A stretch of DNA of 28,716 bases, taken from NCBI GenBank assembly GCA_035529435.1, contig DATKWS010000104.1:1-28716 (forward strand), written 5' to 3'. This document shows positions 24,600 through 28,716 of this stretch, piece after piece. Each line of letters starts with the position of its first letter. Position 1 is the first letter of the stretch. Both the position numbers and the translations under genes were made by a program. Source of the DNA: DATKWS01 sp035529435 (GTDB lineage: Bacteria; Krumholzibacteriota; Krumholzibacteriia; Krumholzibacteriales; Krumholzibacteriaceae). Below the pieces are notes generated by a model that ran no database searches, had not been told where the DNA came from, and saw only the letters and a program-made list of their open reading frames with translations.

Positions 24600-25527
24600 A
24601 ATCGATCTATCCAAGATCCGAACGATCGGTATCGGTGAGCGGGGCAGCACGGTATCACTGGATCAATTCGGCGACCCGCACAAGGGTGGGAAGCTTTTCG
24701 CCCGTTGGTTCGATTCGCTTCCGGACCAGCTCGCCGCTCGCGATCTGAAACGTCTCGTCACCGACATGCGCCGGACGCTCTCCCGGAAAACGTACGAGAT
24801 CATTTGGATGATCGGCGCTCATGTCGTCAAGTGCGGGCTGTCCCGGTACCTGATCGAATTGATGAAAAAGCGGTACGTGACGCTTATCGCGATGAACGGT
24901 GCCGGATTGATTCACGATCTCGAGATCGCCCTCTTCGGCGAAACCTCGGAGGATGTGCCGCGGAACCTCGAGCGCGGTGTATTCGGATTCTCGGCCGAAA
25001 CCGCAACGCATTGTTTCAGGGCCGTATCCGCCGGTGCGGAGCACGACATGGGGCTCGGCGGTTCCGTCGGCCGGTACCTCCACGAGGAGCGTGCCCCCAA
25101 CCGCTCTTCCAGCATCCTGGCCGAAGCGTACCGTCTCGGTGTACCTGTCACGGTTCACATCGCCATCGGAACGGAGATCCTGATCCAGCATCCCGGATAT
25201 GATGGGGCGGTATGGGGATCGCTTTCCGCGCGGGATTTCCGAGTGTTTGCCGAGCGCGTGAACGGTCTCGGAAACGCAGGGGGTGTTGTTTTAAACGTAG
25301 GATCGGCCGTCATACTGCCCGAGGTCTTCCTCAAGGCCTACAGTGTGGCCCGCAATCTCGGGGCGCCGTTCGATCGTATAACGACATGTGATCTCGATAT
25401 GATACGCCATTACCGTCCCAGGGAGAATGTCCTCAACCGCCCGGCGCGTCTCGGCGCGACCTCGATTTCACTCACCGGACATCACGAGATCATGATACCC
25501 CTCATCTACTCGTTGCTCCTCTCCTGA
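24580..25527 (+). CDS. deoxyhypusine synthase-like protein
   Basis: A 315-residue cytoplasmic protein resembling the deoxyhypusine synthase fold. IIWMIGAHVVKCGLSRYLIELM and IAMNGAGLIHDLEIALFGETSED correspond to the NAD-binding part, and HIAIGTEILIQHPGYDGAVWG and GGVVLNVGSAVILPEVFLKA to the later core. The WGK motif with the catalytic lysine of true deoxyhypusine synthases is not evident: the closest place reads AVWGSLSARD. Bacteria lack eIF5A, so a polyamine-linked or other NAD-dependent reaction is more likely; the substrate is unknown. The ATG at 24580 has GAGG about 11 bases upstream. After it, 25528-25635 shows no gene or clear terminator. Confidence 0.72.
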   Translation: MPERYDEIDLSKIRTIGIGERGSTVSLDQFGDPHKGGKLFARWFDSLPDQLAARDLKRLVTDMRRTLSRKTYEIIWMIGAHVVKCGLSRYLIELMKKRYVTLIAMNGAGLIHDLEIALFGETSEDVPRNLERGVFGFSAETATHCFRAVSAGAEHDMGLGGSVGRYLHEERAPNRSSSILAEAYRLGVPVTVHIAIGTEILIQHPGYDGAVWGSLSARDFRVFAERVNGLGNAGGVVLNVGSAVILPEVFLKAYSVARNLGAPFDRITTCDLDMIRHYRPRENVLNRPARLGATSISLTGHHEIMIPLIYSLLLS

Positions 25528-25635
25528 AACGATGAGCAGGCGAATCCGTCCGGCGCGTTGGGAACATCACCCGCGCATCTCCGCTTCCAAGCCCGCCGGA
25601 TGCGGAAGAATGCACCCGCCGGTTCATTTTCGAGG

Positions 25636-25665
25636 TTGACACATCGTTCCATACTGTGTTACAAT
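25636..25665 (+). promoter_or_regulatory. strong promoter of the exopolysaccharide cluster
   Basis: TTGACA (25636-25641) and TACAAT (25660-25665) are spaced by 18 bases, with TGT before the -10 box (extended -10). Transcription would start near 25672, giving a leader of about 150 bases before the first ATG. Confidence 0.82.
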
Positions 25666-25671
25666 AGAGTC

Positions 25672-25819
25672 CAAGGAGGTAACGTACAGAGACGTTTGCT
25701 ATAGGGATTTACTTCGAGTAGGTTGGCATATCGCCGCTTCATGAAGTGAGCGCCTGTGGCAAACGTTTTGGTGCCCGGCATGAGCGATATGCCGGGCATC
25801 AGTGTTTTTGGAGGCAACA
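25672..25819 (+). promoter_or_regulatory. structured 5' leader, candidate attenuator or riboswitch
   Basis: ACGTTTGC (25692-25699) pairs perfectly with GCAAACGT (25759-25766), and the stem can continue inward (25700-25705 with 25753-25758). Inside it, TTTACTTC (25708-25715) can pair with GAAGTGAG (25743-25750), with two G-T pairs. GGCATATCGC (25725-25734) in the apical part is perfectly complementary over 10 bases to GCGATATGCC (25784-25793), which is the loop and 3' arm of the following terminator. The two states are exclusive, as in transcription attenuators. I could not match the leader to a known riboswitch, and no leader peptide start follows the AAGGAGG at 25674-25680. Confidence 0.62.
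25768..25809 (+). terminator. intrinsic terminator inside the leader
   Basis: TGCCCGGCAT (25772-25781) and ATGCCGGGCA (25789-25798) form a perfect 10-bp stem with a 7-base loop. It can extend by four pairs (25768-25771 with 25799-25802, including G-T pairs), after which TGTTTTT follows directly. It ends 10 bases before the ATG of the sugar transferase gene, so termination here would shut off the cluster. Confidence 0.78.
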
Positions 25820-26509
25820 ATGGCAGGGTATCCAGAACTGCGGGAAGCAATCGTAGAACATGACCAGGTTGAAGAGCTGGTACAGATGGACGAAATGGGC
25901 GAGAACCGCATGTATGCCGTCATCAAGAGGTTCATCGACATTTCCGTAGCTATTGCCCTGTTTGTTCTGTTCCTTCCGCTGATTCCTGTTGTCACCATTT
26001 TAATCAAGCTCGATTCGCCCGGAGCGATACTCTACAAGCAGAAGAGAATCGGCAAGGGCGGCAAAGAGTTCGATTTCTTTAAATTTCGCTCGATGGTGGA
26101 CGGCGCGGAGAACGTGATCGGAGCGCTCCGTCCGCTATGCGGGATGGACGGACCCGTTTTCAAGCTGAAGGAGGATCCCAGGATCACACCGGTAGGGCGT
26201 TTTCTACGCCGGTCCAGCCTCGATGAACTGCCGCAGCTCATCAACGTCCTCAGGGGAGAGATGAGCGTCGTCGGCCCCCGCCCGAATCTCCCTTCGGAGG
26301 TCTCACACTATCTGCCCTGGCAACGGAAGAGATTGGGTGTAACTCCCGGTATCACCTGCTTTTGGCAGATTGCAGGTAGGAGTCACATCGGTTTCCAGGA
26401 GTGGATGCGTCTTGATCTCGAGTATATTCGTCAGAGGAGCTTGAAGACGGATCTCATGATCATGCTCAAGACCATTCCTGCGGTGATCGCCAGGAAAGGG
26501 GCGTATTGA
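25820..26509 (+). CDS. polyprenyl-phosphate phosphoglycosyl transferase (WbaP/WcaJ C-terminal type)
   Basis: This 229-residue protein is a minimal monotopic phosphoglycosyl transferase: one hydrophobic segment at about 39-62 (DISVAIALFVLFLPLIPVVTI), then FDFFKFRSM (84-92), the catalytic Asp-Glu pair in SLDELPQLINVL (135-136) and GEMSVVGPRPNLPSEV. It would load the first sugar phosphate onto undecaprenyl phosphate to begin exopolysaccharide repeat-unit synthesis. The first 30 residues are an acidic extension before the catalytic part. The start at 25820 has GGAGG five bases upstream; that ribosome site lies just past the leader terminator. Confidence 0.93.
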   Translation: MAGYPELREAIVEHDQVEELVQMDEMGENRMYAVIKRFIDISVAIALFVLFLPLIPVVTILIKLDSPGAILYKQKRIGKGGKEFDFFKFRSMVDGAENVIGALRPLCGMDGPVFKLKEDPRITPVGRFLRRSSLDELPQLINVLRGEMSVVGPRPNLPSEVSHYLPWQRKRLGVTPGITCFWQIAGRSHIGFQEWMRLDLEYIRQRSLKTDLMIMLKTIPAVIARKGAY

Positions 26510-26540
26510 TTTCCTGGCATATATCTTGCCATGAACGTAT

Positions 26541-26569
26541 TTGACATATCATTGCTAAAGTTTTAGATT
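26541..26569 (+). promoter_or_regulatory. promoter before the export lipoprotein gene
   Basis: TTGACA (26541-26546) and TAGATT (26564-26569) are spaced by 17 bases in an AT-rich 128-base gap. It would let the export genes be transcribed without the attenuated leader. ATCACA (26570-26575) and TGTGAT (26605-26610) form an inverted repeat just downstream. Confidence 0.6.
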
Positions 26570-26624
26570 ATCACAGGTTATCATGTATTACGGAAAGGTA
26601 TTCATGTGATCGCATATATTTGAT

Positions 26625-26640
26625 AGGAGGGGACGGTATT
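26625..26640 (+). promoter_or_regulatory. ribosome site pointing to an ATT start codon
   Basis: AGGAGG (26625-26630) is followed after seven bases by ATT at 26638, in frame with the lipoprotein. No ATG or GTG lies at a workable distance. The in-frame TTG at 26620 lies upstream of this ribosome site and has none of its own at a normal distance. Confidence 0.5.
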
Positions 26641-27420
26641 ACACGGATACATACGAGAGTACTTGCCTGCTGCCTTGTGGCTGTAGCGATCGGTTGCAGC
26701 GGGAACAAATTGATCCAGCAACGAGGAGGAGAGGTCATCAGGGGAGAGCTGGTGCTCGATAGCATCCCCTTGATCCCCGAACCGGACGAGTATGTCATCA
26801 ACTACGGCGATCAACTCGATATCGATTTTCTGTACGATCGCGAATACTCCCGGAACAATATCAAGGTCAGGCCGGACGGAAAGATCACGTTCCCCCTCGC
26901 GGGCGAGATCACGGTTGCGGGAAAGACCGCACCGGAAGTCGATAGTCTTCTCACCGAGGCGTTCTCGGAAATCATCGTGGATCCCAATATCACCGTGATA
27001 GTCAGTGATTTCCAGGATAGGCTCGTGTACGTGATGGGGGAGGTGCATGCCCCCGGCGGATATCCCGTCGAGGATGCATCGACCCTCCTCGCGTCCCTTT
27101 CAATAGCGCGGGGTCCCACGGATAAGGGAAAGCGGAACGGCGTGCTCGTCATGCGGCGTGTGGCCCCCGATCATGTCGTCGGGATACAGGTAGACCTGAC
27201 CCAGCTCCTCGACAAGCATCGCTTCGACCTGGATATACCGCTTCGCCCGAACGACATCGTCTATGTGCCGAAGTCGGCGATCGACAAGACGGCGGATTTC
27301 GTCAACGCCATGTTCACGATCATCGGGCGGCCGGTTGATCTGTACCTGCGCGGTTGGCAGGTGTGGAACATAGAAACCTATTACGAGTACTGGAGACAGC
27401 AAGGAGAAACCCCGCGGTAG
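26638..27420 (+). CDS. polysaccharide export lipoprotein, Wza-like
   Basis: This protein has about 260 residues if begun at ATT 26638. The signal peptide ends VAVAIGC with the acylated cysteine at residue 20. The polysaccharide-export domain starts DEYVINYGDQLDIDF and includes IKVRPDGKITFPLAGEITV; an SLBB domain follows with LVYVMGEVHAPGGYPV and IPLRPNDIVYVPKS. It ends in a short hydrophobic and aromatic stretch (TADFVNAMFTIIG). It would form the outer-membrane pore for exopolysaccharide with the Wzc-like protein encoded seven bases downstream. Length fits the shorter Wza/KpsD-like forms without a long C-terminal barrel helix. Confidence 0.88.
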   Translation: MTRIHTRVLACCLVAVAIGCSGNKLIQQRGGEVIRGELVLDSIPLIPEPDEYVINYGDQLDIDFLYDREYSRNNIKVRPDGKITFPLAGEITVAGKTAPEVDSLLTEAFSEIIVDPNITVIVSDFQDRLVYVMGEVHAPGGYPVEDASTLLASLSIARGPTDKGKRNGVLVMRRVAPDHVVGIQVDLTQLLDKHRFDLDIPLRPNDIVYVPKSAIDKTADFVNAMFTIIGRPVDLYLRGWQVWNIETYYEYWRQQGETPR

Positions 27421-27427
27421 TAGAACC

Positions 27428-28716
27428 ATGAACCAGGTAGAAGCACGGAAAGAATCGACCATCAAGGATTTCCTGGAAGTGATCTTCCGAAGGAAATGGA
27501 TCATCGTCGGCATCGTCACCGTCGCGACGGCAGTCGCGTTCATCGTCAACATGCGCGAACCGGCGGTGTACGAATCGTCGGTCAAGGCTCTCGTCAAGCG
27601 GGGCGAGCAACCGGGTGTCTTCAGCAGAAGCGTGCAGACATTGACGTGGGAGGAGGAGATATCCTCCCAGATCGAAATGGTCAAATCGACCATCGTCGCC
27701 GATCGAGCGCATGAGCTTTTCGCGGATTACGCGCCCGCCGGGTACACGCCCAAGGCGAAGATCAATGTAAACAGGGTCGGTGCCGGTGTCGTGGGTACAT
27801 CGAATGTCATCTGGGTGGCATATTCATCGGACGATCCCGTTTTCTGCGAGGTTGCAGTCAACGCGATCGTCAATGCATACAAGGAATACTACCAGCGAGT
27901 CAGGACGCCGCCCGAGATGGAAGATTTCTTTTCCCGGGAAATGCAGACGATGAAGGAGGAGATCGAGTACTGGCGGGAGCGCAAGGAGCGCGTCGCCACG
28001 GAGTGGGGTATCGTCGATCTGCAGCAGCAGCAGCTCGAAACGGTACGGAGCCTCGGGCAGTACCGGCGCGAGCTCGAGGAGGTCTCCCAGGATCTCGAGG
28101 AGAAGGAGTCGGTTGTCCGCTACCTCGATGATTTGAAGGCGCGGGACAAAGCGGAACTGCCCACCGTGACGGCCGGCCTGCTGGGTGCCGTCCGCGAGAC
28201 GGCGGTCGAGAGGTTACGCAACGGTATCACCGACCTGAGGGTGAGGGAATCCGAGCTGGCCGTGGGGTACACCGGAGAGCACAAGAAACTGAGGGAAGTC
28301 AGGGAACAGTTGGCCGAGATGGAACGCATGTTGGATGTCGAAATCGATGCGATGTTGTCCATCAACAAGACACAGATAGAAATCATGCGATCGCGGCAGC
28401 AGTACCTGCGCGACATGGTCCAGCGGTTCGAGGAGGAATCGAGAACGTACCCCGAGAAGGAAGTCGAGCTCGAGCGGATACACGCGGCGCTGCTTCGCGT
28501 CCAGGAGAACTACAACAGGCTGGTCGAGCAGCATATGGCGTCCAAGGTCGCGCTGGCAAGCAATCCGGAATGGAACGTGACCATTTTGAATCCCGCCTCG
28601 CCCGGTTACCGCAAGAAGACGCGCGATTACGTGCGGATGGCGCTCGGGCCGGTTTTTAGCCTCATCGTAGCTCTCGGCTTCGCATTCTTCATCGACAACC
28701 TCGATCACTCGATCAA
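27428..28716 (+). CDS. Wzz/GumC-like polysaccharide chain-length protein (cut by window edge)
   Basis: The first 429 codons are present. The N-terminus is a short cytoplasmic segment followed by a helix at about 24-42 (KWIIVGIVTVATAVAFIVN) and the Wzz domain (VYESSVKALVKR ... VQTLTWEEEISSQIEMVKS). Residues about 165-390 are a long coiled coil rich in Glu, Arg and Gln. The second helix (about 403-422, MALGPVFSLIVALGFAFFIDNL) is followed by DHSI at the edge, where the tyrosine-kinase domain of Wzc/GumC types would begin if present. It spans the periplasm and sets chain length and export with the Wza-like protein. No good ribosome site precedes the ATG. Confidence 0.9.
   Translation, partial: MNQVEARKESTIKDFLEVIFRRKWIIVGIVTVATAVAFIVNMREPAVYESSVKALVKRGEQPGVFSRSVQTLTWEEEISSQIEMVKSTIVADRAHELFADYAPAGYTPKAKINVNRVGAGVVGTSNVIWVAYSSDDPVFCEVAVNAIVNAYKEYYQRVRTPPEMEDFFSREMQTMKEEIEYWRERKERVATEWGIVDLQQQQLETVRSLGQYRRELEEVSQDLEEKESVVRYLDDLKARDKAELPTVTAGLLGAVRETAVERLRNGITDLRVRESELAVGYTGEHKKLREVREQLAEMERMLDVEIDAMLSINKTQIEIMRSRQQYLRDMVQRFEEESRTYPEKEVELERIHAALLRVQENYNRLVEQHMASKVALASNPEWNVTILNPASPGYRKKTRDYVRMALGPVFSLIVALGFAFFIDNLDHSI

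Noticed and set aside
25672..25819. c-di-GMP-I riboswitch or JUMPstart/ops element in the exopolysaccharide leader
   Set aside because: I could not find the conserved core sequences of either; the leader is reported only as an unclassified attenuator.
1..28716. tRNA, rRNA, CRISPR arrays, insertion sequences or prophage genes
   Set aside because: None seen: no repeated spacer pattern, transposase or integrase motif, or tRNA-like fold stood out on reading.

Overview
The window looks like a chromosomal piece of a GC-rich Gram-negative bacterium. It encodes MsbA, both halves of the ADP-heptose pathway, heptosyltransferase-type enzymes, several lipoproteins and a Wza-like outer-membrane export protein. 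An outer membrane carrying LPS or LOS is therefore near certain. Gene style (GldG/DUF4340 ABC systems, FnIII lipoproteins, DUF5683-like proteins) would suit the FCB group or a Krumholzibacteria/Eisenbacteria-like lineage, but no rRNA or other phylogenetic marker is present and this placement is inference.

Region 1 (1-3576, minus strand) is one tight operon: ABC ATPase, ABC-2 permease, GldG-type auxiliary protein and the start of a DUF4340 protein, which runs off the left edge. Region 2 (3577-8820) is mixed: a divergent intergenic region, a DUF5683-like envelope protein, an FnIII lipoprotein, a membrane-anchored zinc-ribbon protein with a possible L7/L12-like domain, a DUF72 protein on the minus strand, a GT39-type membrane glycosyltransferase, and a lipoprotein behind a near-consensus promoter and a possible coupled 42-codon ORF.

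Region 3 (8859-23573) starts after a hairpin terminator with a good promoter and reads as one run of 13 genes that overlap or nearly touch: Hsp20, Lon, a divergent GT9 enzyme, MsbA, a WaaF-like GT9 enzyme, RfaE1 (heptose-7-phosphate kinase), a GT4 enzyme, RfaE2 (heptose-1-phosphate adenylyltransferase), two more GT9 enzymes, a WaaE/KdtX-like GT2 enzyme and two GT4 enzymes. Together they would make ADP-heptose, build an LPS core and flip the lipid A-core, with two proteostasis genes at the head of the unit.

Region 4 (23685-25527) holds a DUF3108 protein overlapping a deoxyhypusine-synthase-like protein. Region 5 (25636 to the right edge) is the start of an exopolysaccharide cluster: a strong promoter, a structured leader ending in an intrinsic terminator with a perfect competing antiterminator pairing, a phosphoglycosyl transferase, a Wza-like lipoprotein that seems to start at ATT, and a Wzc/GumC-like chain-length protein cut by the window edge. 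The leader is the strongest candidate for an undescribed element here: it looks like a transcription attenuator or riboswitch controlling exopolysaccharide synthesis, and I cannot match it to a known class by eye.
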